NCBI GenBank assembly: GCA_029260765.1
Contig: JAJDCP010000077.1
Span: 18,390-82,389 of the forward strand
Source of the DNA: Planctomycetota bacterium
Lineage (GTDB): Bacteria; Planctomycetota; J058; JAJDCP01
Direction: 5' to 3'
Length of the DNA stretch: 64,000 bases
The position numbers were made by a program, and so were the translations under genes. Shown here in pieces: positions 42,801 through 50,381 of this stretch (its first letter is position 1; each line of letters opens with the position of its first letter). Under the pieces are notes generated by a model. It was not told the origin of the DNA, did no database searches, and worked only from the letters and a program-made list of their open reading frames with translations.

Positions 42801-43332
42801 CATCCCGATGGCGATGTCGCTGTCGTTCGGGTTGGCGTTTGCGACGGTGCTGACCCTGTTCGCCATCCCCTGTCTGTACCTGGTCGTCGAGGACATCAAG
42901 ACGCTGCAGGGCGTCGGTCCCGAGCTCGAACCGGAGGTCGATGCCGAGCCCGCCGAACCCCCGCTGCGCAGCGCGGCAGCCCGGGCTGTCTTTGAAGAGT
43001 CGGCCCCTGCCTTGGAGGTCGCCCCGGAGGCGGCGGTCTCGCTGCAGGCACTGGCGGGGGCCGCCTCGGCAAGTACGTCGGAGGAGTCGCAGGAGGCGGC
43101 GGCAGCCTTTGCCTTGCCGGAGCGGCCAGAATCGCTCTCGGCGCCGCTGCAGGAGCCTGTTTCACCGCACTCCAGTCAGGAACCGTGGGACAAGCCCGTC
43201 ACGCGCAAGCAGCGCATGGTCTGTCCCGGCTGCGGCGCGAAGGTTCGCTTCAGCGCACATCGTCAGGGCTCGCGGGTGCGGCATACATGTGGGAAGAAGT
43301 TCTATCTGCGGGTCAGCGGGGCGGCAGGCTGA
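39850..43332 (+). CDS. RND efflux transporter with cysteine-containing zinc-ribbon-like tail
   Basis: A 1160-residue AcrB/HAE-type proton-driven exporter starting at GTG one base after the hydratase stop. Residues 1-1020 show the double RND repeat: TM1 from about residue 15, a large periplasmic loop, and the proton-relay aspartates in LGMIVDDAIVIGEN. After TM12 there is a tail of about 140 residues, acidic and Ala/Pro-rich, ending in VCPGCGAKVRF...HTCGKKFYL, a ribbon-like motif with three Cys and nearby His. Such a tail is unusual for RND pumps. No membrane-fusion protein or outer-membrane channel lies nearby. Export of the megasynthase product is the natural inference. Confidence 0.88.
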   Translation: MRLPAFSLKNPVLAQLMLWGIVLFGAVAALSMRRELFPNTTPNAIRVSAEFPGASPVEVETLVILPLEEVLQRVLGVETMRSEAQESFASIHLTLERGEDPADVLREVDAELENVNGLPDAVLREGVKSRYIAPRLPIISVSLFGDAGLDALRRAAERLEDDLLRDSLTSQTEVLGIPEREVSIELDPRRLEELGLLPLDVARIISADNRDEPAGIIRSQTGETLVRNLGRRERLEDLAELAVVSTAAGGVVQLGDIAEINVVWVEPRVTGRFNGQPAARVVVYDSGKRDVIALAARVREIVAAQPQSEAVQFEIHGDLSRYVNERIELMTRNGIYGLGLVFVCLALFLSLRLSFWVSVGIPVSFLGTLIVMSLAGLTLNLISLFGLIVVLGMIVDDAIVIGENTFRHFENGVPAREAALRGASEVAWPVTAAVLTSIAAFLPMMMIEGRFGEVIRPLPLVVSVALLVSLVEALVLLPAHLAGSLEHKRPGRQAKNWLHARLDGLSNLVLRHLFGPLLRRLLRFRYLTVTALFCAALFSVVVAVYLIPFHLSSETEAEALFCQLELPVGEPLARTEATVRAVEQLCREQVPECLHIFSLAGVKIRPNSIASAASVTRGTQYGQVFIELRSAESRARSSSAILTQLRELTAGIPELKNAVWDATTGSPTGPDVEIEVRGAEPQLSRDVLRLKGFLQSHDGVHGVKTDDAPGKAELRLSLLPYGRAVGLTVQSLSEQTRGAIHGLVASTFYEAHGQIDIVVRYVGSSLESVGQLEKLYIFTPSGAQVPLSSVARVSQTRGQGVLNRVDRKRAVTCFASVDRKRTTSVKVVESVLAAVELRGIDLRIRGEQYETQKSMGSLGIVVLLACALIYAILAAVFKSYLQPVIVMAAIPLALIGIVIGHLVLDMEISLMSLTGVVALCGIVVNDSLILVDFINETRGTGRSLIDDVVLAAATRVRPILLTSLTTIAGLAPLMLESSFQARFIIPMAMSLSFGLAFATVLTLFAIPCLYLVVEDIKTLQGVGPELEPEVDAEPAEPPLRSAAARAVFEESAPALEVAPEAAVSLQALAGAASASTSEESQEAAAAFALPERPESLSAPLQEPVSPHSSQEPWDKPVTRKQRMVCPGCGAKVRFSAHRQGSRVRHTCGKKFYLRVSGAAG

Positions 43333-43339
43333 TTCCGCG

Positions 43340-45214
43340 CTACTTCTCCAGCAGCTCCACGACCTCGTCCGCATCCTGCTGTGCGCCCGTCCGGTCGCCT
43401 GCAGCGGTGCGCAGGGCGCTGCGGCAGGCGAGTGCCAGAGCGAGCTCACGCCGCGCATTGGGTGCGCCGGGGAAGGCGCGCAGGAACGCGCGCCCGCTGT
43501 CGATCGCTCCCTGGCAGAAGCTCTGCGCAGCCTCCCGATCAGCGCCGGGCGGCCAGCGCTGCAGCCCCGGCGCGAGCAACAGACCTCCTTGAAGAAGGCC
43601 CGCGGCCGCCTCGCGGGTGCCGAGCTGGCGCAAGGTGCTGCTGAGGCGGAAGACCAGGAACAGGACATCCCAGGCTGCCGCGGCCCGGTCGCTGCGCCGG
43701 GCGTAGGCTTGTTGCCGCAGCTGGAGGCTTTGGACGTAGGCCTGCTTCGCCCGTTCGAGCTCGTTGGCCTGGCGGTGGGCTTCGCCCGCGTCCAGCCAGG
43801 GGTCGATGAACAGCTCCCAGCTGCGTGTGACTCCTCCCAGCTGCAGCAGCACGGCGTGGCGGCCCGGTGCCAGGACGCGTTCGAGGGAGAAGGAACCGTG
43901 TTCGTCGAGGGGCAGCGTGCGGCCGGCCAGCCGGATCTCGTGTAGCTCGGCGGCATCACGGCCTCCCACCCGTCCGCGCAGCACAACCGTCAACGACGCA
44001 TCCGGACAGGGCAACAGGCTGCTGGGAGCCGGCTCCAGCGCGAAGGCCTCGGCTTCGAAAGGCTCGCCCCAGAGAGCGCGTTGCCAGCTGTGCCAGCGTG
44101 GATCCTGCTCCGGAGGGAGCCACACCAGCACGCCGGCCAGGATCGCGAACAGCAAGAGCAGCAGCGGCCAGCGGAAGCGCACGGGGCGCGCAGCTGGACG
44201 CCGCACGGGGGGAGGGCTGGGCAGGCGCAGCCCGGCGGGTTGTGTCGGCGTGTGGTGCGGTGCACTTGCCAGGGCTGCAGCCGACACAAAGCCGGGCAAG
44301 AAGGCCTCGAGCGCGGACGCGAGCTCACCGCCATGCGCGAAACGCTCTTCGGGGTCTTTGGCGAGCAGCCGGGCAATCAGCTGCGCCATTTCGGCAGCGA
44401 TGTCCGGCCGCAACGCCCGAAGGTCCGGAGGAGGCTGGAACAGGTGCTGCTCGATGTAGTTGCAGGTCCCAGGCCCGGCAAAGGGCGGCCGCCCCGTCAA
44501 GAGCTCGAACAACGTGCAGCCCAGCGCGTAGAGGTCTGAGCGGTGGTCGGCCAGACGTCCATCGCGGCACTGTTCGGGGGCCATGTACTTGGCCGTCCCG
44601 ATCAATGCGCCGCCCTGGGTGAGCGTCGCGGTATTGCGGCAACGCGCGACGCCGAAGTCGGCGATCCTCAGCACTCCGTCTTTGCCCAGCAGCAGATTGT
44701 CGGGTTTGATGTCACGGTGGACGATGCCCCGCCGTGCCACCGCGACCAGACCGAGTGCGGCCTGGTGGATCAGCCGCGCCGCCTCGATCTGGCCCAGCCG
44801 TCCCCGCTCGCGCAGCAATTGGCGCAACGACCCCCCCTCGATGTAGGCCATCGCGATGCAGTACAGACCGCGCTCACAGAACATGTCGTACACGGGCACG
44901 ACCGCGGGATGTTCGAGATCCGCAACCGCACGCGCCTCACGACGGAAGCGTTCGACCATCTCGGGGTCGTTGGCGAAGTCGTTGGGGAGCACCTTCAGGG
45001 CGACCTTGCGCTGCATGCGCGCGTGGGTGGCGAGAAAGACGCTTCCCATGCCACCGGCGCCCAGGAAGCTCTCGATCCGGTAGCCTCGCAGGGTCTGCCC
45101 CAGCAGAGCCTCCAGCGGCAGCGGTTGCATGGGCAGGCCGGTGAGGTCGGCGTCGCAATCCGCGCAGCGCACGCTCTTCGCCGCTTGTTCGCGAGCACAG
45201 ACGGGGCACAGCAC
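43340..45214 (-). CDS. Transmembrane Ser/Thr protein kinase with zinc ribbon
   Basis: A 624-residue protein. It begins with a zinc-ribbon pair (CPVCAREQ...CADCDADL) followed by a canonical kinase domain, about 45-310: GAGGMGSVFLA, VALKVLP, IVHRDIKPDN, IADFGVARC and APEQC. All catalytic motifs are intact. A membrane helix (WPLLLLLFAILAGVLVW) near 350 separates it from a C-terminal extracytoplasmic part with an FHA- or PEGA-like beta region and a helical TPR-like end. GTG start with CGGAG about nine bases upstream. It converges on the RND pump with only 7 bases between, so it is not part of that operon. Confidence 0.87.
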   Translation of the reverse strand: MLCPVCAREQAAKSVRCADCDADLTGLPMQPLPLEALLGQTLRGYRIESFLGAGGMGSVFLATHARMQRKVALKVLPNDFANDPEMVERFRREARAVADLEHPAVVPVYDMFCERGLYCIAMAYIEGGSLRQLLRERGRLGQIEAARLIHQAALGLVAVARRGIVHRDIKPDNLLLGKDGVLRIADFGVARCRNTATLTQGGALIGTAKYMAPEQCRDGRLADHRSDLYALGCTLFELLTGRPPFAGPGTCNYIEQHLFQPPPDLRALRPDIAAEMAQLIARLLAKDPEERFAHGGELASALEAFLPGFVSAAALASAPHHTPTQPAGLRLPSPPPVRRPAARPVRFRWPLLLLLFAILAGVLVWLPPEQDPRWHSWQRALWGEPFEAEAFALEPAPSSLLPCPDASLTVVLRGRVGGRDAAELHEIRLAGRTLPLDEHGSFSLERVLAPGRHAVLLQLGGVTRSWELFIDPWLDAGEAHRQANELERAKQAYVQSLQLRQQAYARRSDRAAAAWDVLFLVFRLSSTLRQLGTREAAAGLLQGGLLLAPGLQRWPPGADREAAQSFCQGAIDSGRAFLRAFPGAPNARRELALALACRSALRTAAGDRTGAQQDADEVVELLEK

Positions 45215-45313
45215 GTGTGGGCTCCGTGGGTGCAGGGGAGTGTAGTTTCTCGTCAGTGTCAGAGGAATGCAAGCGCCTCGCGATCAGCGCAAGGCGGGCT
45301 GCCTGCCCTGCCC

Positions 45314-47878
45314 TCAAGGCGAGCCGAGAACTCTCGGCAGGGGCTGCACCGGCCGGAAACCCAGGTCGTTCTTGCAGAACTCAGGTTCGAGCCGTGCCCG
45401 GAAAGCACTGCGGCAGAGCACGGCGGGCACCTGCCAGCTACCGCCGCGTTTGGAGCGCCGTCGCTGGGCGTCCTGCTCGCCGCGTTCGCTGTGGGTGCCT
45501 GGCTGGTAGGTGTACCAATCGTTGCACCACTCCCAGACGTTGCCATGCATATCATAGAGACCCCAGGGATTGGGCGGGAATTTGTGTACCGGTGTGGGTC
45601 CTCGCGTGCTGAAGTTGGCCTGTTTCTCGCTCAAGGTCCGCCCGGTCCAGAATGCCTCCTCACTTCCGGCCCGGCACGCCCACTCCCATTCAATTTCGGA
45701 GGGCAGGCGGTAGCCGAGCACGTCGAGGCCCAAGAATTCCACCCTGGCAGACTTGATCGATGTGCCGTCCGTCTGCACGTCGGACAGCCGGTAGACTTTC
45801 TTCAGTCCATCGAGCTGCGACAGACGGTTGCAGAATTCGACGGCGTCAAACCAGGTGATGTTCTCGATCGGGGCGTCGTCGGCCAGTTTCTCGAAGAAAT
45901 ACGGCCTGGTCCCCATCAGCGCCTTCCACTCGCGGCGCGTGACCGGGGTCGCTTTGATGTAGAAGGCCCGGGAAACCGTCGCGTCGTGGCTGGCTTCGTT
46001 GAGGCGCCGGCCTTCTTCGGAGTCTGGCGATCCCACCTTGCAATCGCCCGGTGGAATCAGGACGAAGTCGATATCGAGCGAGTTCCGCAAGGCCAGGGCA
46101 AGATCGTGTTCGACGTGCATGCGTTTCTGGTCTTTGCGGGGCCGCCACCACGCCTTGGTGCTGGTACGATTCGAGCCGTCGGACGCGCGTGAAGGCTTGG
46201 TCGTGAAGAAACCACTGAGCAACGAGAACAGTCCGCTGGCGGGCTCGTTCTTGTCCGTTTCCGGCGTGTCGAAGGCACTCGGATCAAAGCTGGCGGTGAC
46301 CAGGGCTTCAGCCATCGGTTCCAGCGCGCCGACCACCTCCGTGAAATCTGTGGGGCGGGCGTCGATGGACTCGGCGGTGCAGCTCTTCAGCAACGCCTCG
46401 AGGTTGGCAGGCACCGATTGCCAATGGCGCTCGAGTGGCTCAGTCCGCCCGAAGAGCGCGAAGCACGACAGCTTGCCGAAATAGTAGACATCGCAGGTCG
46501 GCCCCAGCGAGCCGCGGTTCAGTCCCTTTTGTTCCGGCGGGGCATAGAGCATTGTGTGCTCGAGGATCCGGCTGAGCAGGGACTGGCTCTCGTGCACTCC
46601 CGTACGGTAGCCGACCAGCGTGCGGCTCGGTACGCTGAGGCCGCAATCGATCAGACGCGGCATCAAGCTGCCCGCCTCTTCGCTGACGAAGACGTTGTCG
46701 GGTGTCAGATCGCGGTGATAGAGCTTCTTGGTGTGGATCGCCTCGAGCACCTGGGCGATCGTCAGCAGGAACGGCACCGCCTGCCTTTGCTTCAGGGGCC
46801 CCCGGGTGCGCACGCGCTCGCTCAGGGTGTCCGTGCCTTTGAAGCCGCTGACCAGGTAGGCGCCCTTCTCTCCGTAGCGGTCGGTCCATCCCCACTCGCG
46901 GGATTTGACCAGACAGGGCGTATCGAGCCTGCAGAGAGCTTCTGTGATGCGGAAGACGATCTGTCCGTCGAGCGCGCCGCCTTCGAGGGCCCGCACCACG
47001 CACTCGCCGCCGAGTTGATCGCGGCACAGAAAGGCCACCCCCCAGATGCCTGCGTCGACGATCGCCAGGGGCGTAAAGCGGAACCCGTCAAAGATCTCGC
47101 AGCGGGGGTCGATCTCGACGGCGCGTTCATACGATTCCATCGCCTCATCGAAGTCATCGGCCAGAATGCAGGCGTAGAACTTGTCGAGGTAGAGCTGCGC
47201 CCGCTCCTTCTCCTGCACCGTCTCCTGGGCAGCGATCGAGAAGCAATAGGCCGCGCCCGCGGCGTCGCCCCAGGGAATCAACACGCGGCCCCGATACGCT
47301 TGGATGGCGGGATCATTCTGCACTGCTTCCGGTAGTCCGGTGACCGATTCGAGCAGCTGCTGGATCAAGTCAACCTGCCACTCCTCGCGCACGGCGATGG
47401 CATCGGTCAGACGCACCCGGGGTCCCATACGCAGGTCGGCGACCAGCCTCTGGGCGCGCGCCAGCACCGAGACCCTGCCGACGCTGTGCAGCGTGCTGCG
47501 GCTGGCGCCGTCGGGACGGTCTTCGCGCAGCATGATCGCCAGACTCTCGACGATGGCGGCCATCTCCGAATCTTCGCCAAGCAGCCGCTGCAGCTCACCC
47601 CCCACCCGGCTGGGGTCGGGAGTGGCCCGGTCGAGCAGACGGATGATCGGGGCGCCCACCTTGAGCACGGTGTCGGCGATCGTGTTGAGCAGGTCGCGTC
47701 GGGTGCTGTTGTGCAGGCCGCTGCTGTTTTCAAACTCGCCGGCGAGTTGTGTGTAGCCAGCGCGCCCCACCCGCCGGCAGGCCTCGGCAGCGATGTGCCG
47801 CACATAGGAGACGAACGGCTCCTCGAGCTCCATGAGGAGATCCGGAATCTTGCCAGGACTGGTCGTGGGCAAGTCCAC
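45314..47878 (-). CDS. Degenerate kinase fused to formylglycine-enzyme-like (SUMF1) domain
   Basis: An 854-residue protein. About 1-260 is helical with a TPR-like unit (DFDEAMESYERAVEIDP). About 265-540 is kinase-like, with YHRDLTPDN and APPEQ, but the N-lobe lacks a glycine loop, the expected ATP Lys is Arg (CVVRALEGG) and DFG reads DCG, so activity is doubtful. About 610-850 is an FGE-sulfatase/SUMF1 domain (FVLIPPGDCKVGSPDSEEGRR, YRLPSEIEWEWACRAG, WGLYDMHGNVWEWCNDW, KRGGSW). Many bacterial SUMF1 domains act as ligand- or target-binding modules rather than FGE enzymes. GTG start, excellent AGGAGGAG. An extended -10 promoter lies at 47908-47916. Confidence 0.87.
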   Translation of the reverse strand: MDLPTTSPGKIPDLLMELEEPFVSYVRHIAAEACRRVGRAGYTQLAGEFENSSGLHNSTRRDLLNTIADTVLKVGAPIIRLLDRATPDPSRVGGELQRLLGEDSEMAAIVESLAIMLREDRPDGASRSTLHSVGRVSVLARAQRLVADLRMGPRVRLTDAIAVREEWQVDLIQQLLESVTGLPEAVQNDPAIQAYRGRVLIPWGDAAGAAYCFSIAAQETVQEKERAQLYLDKFYACILADDFDEAMESYERAVEIDPRCEIFDGFRFTPLAIVDAGIWGVAFLCRDQLGGECVVRALEGGALDGQIVFRITEALCRLDTPCLVKSREWGWTDRYGEKGAYLVSGFKGTDTLSERVRTRGPLKQRQAVPFLLTIAQVLEAIHTKKLYHRDLTPDNVFVSEEAGSLMPRLIDCGLSVPSRTLVGYRTGVHESQSLLSRILEHTMLYAPPEQKGLNRGSLGPTCDVYYFGKLSCFALFGRTEPLERHWQSVPANLEALLKSCTAESIDARPTDFTEVVGALEPMAEALVTASFDPSAFDTPETDKNEPASGLFSLLSGFFTTKPSRASDGSNRTSTKAWWRPRKDQKRMHVEHDLALALRNSLDIDFVLIPPGDCKVGSPDSEEGRRLNEASHDATVSRAFYIKATPVTRREWKALMGTRPYFFEKLADDAPIENITWFDAVEFCNRLSQLDGLKKVYRLSDVQTDGTSIKSARVEFLGLDVLGYRLPSEIEWEWACRAGSEEAFWTGRTLSEKQANFSTRGPTPVHKFPPNPWGLYDMHGNVWEWCNDWYTYQPGTHSERGEQDAQRRRSKRGGSWQVPAVLCRSAFRARLEPEFCKNDLGFRPVQPLPRVLGSP

Positions 47879-47907
47879 CGGACTCCTCCTGTCGACGGCG
47901 CTTTGTT

Positions 47908-47916
47908 ATTCTAGCA
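47908..47916 (-). promoter_or_regulatory. Extended -10 promoter for the kinase/SUMF1 gene
   Basis: The minus strand reads TGC-TAGAAT, an extended -10 with a near-consensus hexamer, about 30 bases before the GTG start at 47878. No clear -35 is needed for this class. Confidence 0.45.
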
Positions 47917-48061
47917 AACGGTGGCGCTCTTGGCGAAAGCAGGCCCAGGCAACGGGAAGGAGCCTGCCAGCAGGATCGGCGCGCAAGCGGGACTCGCTTG
48001 AGGAAATTCTCTCGGCACCGTGCCCTCTACCATCGACATAGTCCCGGCAAGGAGGTCGAAG

Positions 48062-49495
48062 TTGGACTCTCGGTTTATCTGCTTGCTCAGCTGGGCCAGC
48101 ATCTGTCTGGCGCAACAGCTGCCGTTGGAGAATGCGGATTTTCAATCCTGGCAGAACGGCCGGCCCGAGGGCTGGCGGGTATCCTTCGGGGCGGGAGATC
48201 CGCAACGCCAGCCTTCGCAGATCGAAGCGCTGGCCGGCGGTGGGCTGGCCCTTGCTGGCGGCGCGGAGACGGGCGCCTGGCGCCTGTTGTCTCAGGACTT
48301 CGAGGCAGAACAGGGCCGCGTCTATGCGTTGGGTTTCCGTGCCCGGGCTCTTGAGCTGCGCCGCGATGCGAACCAGTACAGGAACTTCTATCTCGGTCTG
48401 GTCTTCCGGGATGCGCAGGATCAGGTGTTGCTGCGCACGGTCCAGAACGTGCACACGGCCGACTGGCAGGACGATCGGCTCGTCGCAACGGCGCCCGAAG
48501 GAACGCGCCGTGTTGAGGTGGCGCTCTTTCTGTCGCTGAGCGGACGACTCGAGGTGGAATGGGTCGCGCTGCGCTGCTTGCAGCCCGAAGACAGCTTCGA
48601 GTTGTTGGCCATGGAGATGGACCGGCGTTACAGTTTTTTTGCCCACAAGGGCTTCGACTGGCAGGCGCAGGTCGACGCCTATCGGCCAAGGGCGGCGGAA
48701 GCTGTCGAGCCCGACGCATTCGCGGCGCTGATGCTCGAGATGCTCGCTCCTCTCGAAGATCCACACGTCTGGGTGCGCGTGGGGGAAGGACAGCTACAGG
48801 TGCCCTGGAGCGAGACGCCCCCGCTCAATTTCGCAGCCCGCGCCTGCGTCGCAGCGCTCGACGATGTCCAACAGCTGGGCCGGTTCGGTTTGTTGGGGCG
48901 CAGCCCCGAGGGTTTTGGTTATCTTTGTGTCGGCTCCTTGCAGCTCTCTGAGGCGGACTACCAACGTCTCGAAGATGCTCTGCGCAGCTTGTTCGATGCC
49001 CCGGCTCTGATTCTGGATCTGCGCGCCAATTCAGGCGGCAATGAGCAGTTCGCCCAGCGTCTGGTCGGGCTGTTGTGCAGCGAGCCCCGGGTCTATGCCC
49101 GCAACCAACATCGCAACGGGCCGGGGCACGACGACTTCGAGCCCGCCAGGGACCGTGTGCTGCAGCCCGCCGCAGAGCAGGCCTATGAGAGGCCGCTGGC
49201 CGTACTGCTGGGGCCGGGTTGTGTCAGCAGCGGTGAAGGCATGGCGATGATGCTCCAGGCACTGCCCCAGGCCGAGCTGATCGGTCAGCCGACCCGGGGC
49301 GCGAGCGGAAACCCCGCTTGGTTGCAGCTGCCGAACGGAGTGCAGGTCGCCTTCTCGCGCTGGAAGAGTCTCGAGCCCGACGGCACCTGCATCGAAGGCC
49401 GCGGCGTCCAGCCGGACCAGCTGCTTCCCCATGAGGGAGCAGGCGATCCTACCCTGCAAGCGGCCATCGAGTACTTGCGGGCTGCCGTGGAATGA
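48062..49495 (+). CDS. Secreted S41-family (C-terminal-processing-type) peptidase
   Basis: Predicted 477 residues starting at TTG 48062, with AAGGAGG at 48049-48055; this choice leaves a compact signal peptide (DSRFICLLSWASICLAQQ) directly at the N terminus, whereas the upstream in-frame ATG at 48020 has no ribosome site. Residues about 25-190 form a beta-rich carbohydrate-binding-like domain, and about 195-470 an S41 peptidase-like domain with LDLRANSGGNEQFA and the presumed nucleophile in GPGCVSSGEGMAMML. It should act in the periplasm or outside. No PDZ domain was recognised. Confidence 0.82.
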   Translation: MDSRFICLLSWASICLAQQLPLENADFQSWQNGRPEGWRVSFGAGDPQRQPSQIEALAGGGLALAGGAETGAWRLLSQDFEAEQGRVYALGFRARALELRRDANQYRNFYLGLVFRDAQDQVLLRTVQNVHTADWQDDRLVATAPEGTRRVEVALFLSLSGRLEVEWVALRCLQPEDSFELLAMEMDRRYSFFAHKGFDWQAQVDAYRPRAAEAVEPDAFAALMLEMLAPLEDPHVWVRVGEGQLQVPWSETPPLNFAARACVAALDDVQQLGRFGLLGRSPEGFGYLCVGSLQLSEADYQRLEDALRSLFDAPALILDLRANSGGNEQFAQRLVGLLCSEPRVYARNQHRNGPGHDDFEPARDRVLQPAAEQAYERPLAVLLGPGCVSSGEGMAMMLQALPQAELIGQPTRGASGNPAWLQLPNGVQVAFSRWKSLEPDGTCIEGRGVQPDQLLPHEGAGDPTLQAAIEYLRAAVE

Positions 49496-49504
49496 GGGCC
49501 CGTT

Positions 49505-50380
49505 TCAGGCATAGCGTCGGAGCATGCGCAGAGCCTGGGAGGCGTAGCCGCCGCCAAACAGGTTGAAGTGGTTGAGCACATGGTAGAGCGTGTAGATGTC
49601 CAACCGCTGCCGCCAGCCCTCGACCAGCGGCCAGGCGGCGTTGTAGGCCTCGAAGACACGGCTCGAGAAGCCGCCGAACAGCACCATCATGCCGAGCTCT
49701 GCTTCGCGATGGCCGTAGTAGGCCGCGGGGTCGATCAGGGCGGGCCGTCCGTCGGGCGCGACGTGCAGATTGCCGGACCACAGATCCCCATGAATCAGGG
49801 CCGGGGCTTCTTCGGCAGAGCTGCCGAGCAACTCTTCAAGCCGGCCGCAGAGCCGCTCTCCCAGGCGCAGGCCTTCGGCGCTGAAACCCGCACGGGCCGC
49901 GAGCCGTAGCTGGTGTCCCAGGCGCCGTTCGCGGTAGAAGTCGAGCCAGTTCGGCAGCCAGCCATTGGGTTGGGGGGTGGCTCCGCAGTATCCGTCAGCG
50001 CTGAAGCCAAAGCCGCGCGCGTCACTGTTCCGGTGCAGGTCGGCCAACCCCTCCCCCAGCAGCCCGTCAAAGTCGCGGCAGCGCCGGCCGGCGGGCAGGT
50101 ACTCCATCACCAGGAAGGCATCCCTGCCATCACGCCACGCCAACGGCTCGGGAACCTGCAGGCTGTGGGCGGCGCGCAGCGCCCGCAAACCGGCGGCCTC
50201 CACGGCAAATTGAGCAGGAAGAGCGCGCGCATTCCACTTGACCAACCAGCGCCGCCCACAGGCCTCAAAAGTTGCGGCCCGGTTGATGCTACCACCACCG
50301 GCCGCCTCGAGTTGGATCGGGCCGGGATCCTCACCGAGAGCTTCGCGAACCGCGGTCCGCAGCAGCTCGGGTTGCGCCAT
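49505..50380 (-). CDS. Fructosamine kinase family protein
   Basis: A 291-residue protein of the fructosamine kinase/ketosamine-3-kinase family, which phosphorylates sugar adducts on amines so that they detach (protein deglycation). Key motifs are GGGSINRAATF, LVKWNA (ATP Lys), IHGDLWSGNLHV (catalytic loop) and LIDPAAYYGHREAELGMMVLFGGF. The length matches the family. ATG 50380 comes one base after the stop of the upstream repeat protein gene, so the two are translationally coupled; the frame is open further upstream only because it overlaps that gene. Confidence 0.88.
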   Translation of the reverse strand: MAQPELLRTAVREALGEDPGPIQLEAAGGGSINRAATFEACGRRWLVKWNARALPAQFAVEAAGLRALRAAHSLQVPEPLAWRDGRDAFLVMEYLPAGRRCRDFDGLLGEGLADLHRNSDARGFGFSADGYCGATPQPNGWLPNWLDFYRERRLGHQLRLAARAGFSAEGLRLGERLCGRLEELLGSSAEEAPALIHGDLWSGNLHVAPDGRPALIDPAAYYGHREAELGMMVLFGGFSSRVFEAYNAAWPLVEGWRQRLDIYTLYHVLNHFNLFGGGYASQALRMLRRYA

Positions 50381-50381
50381 T

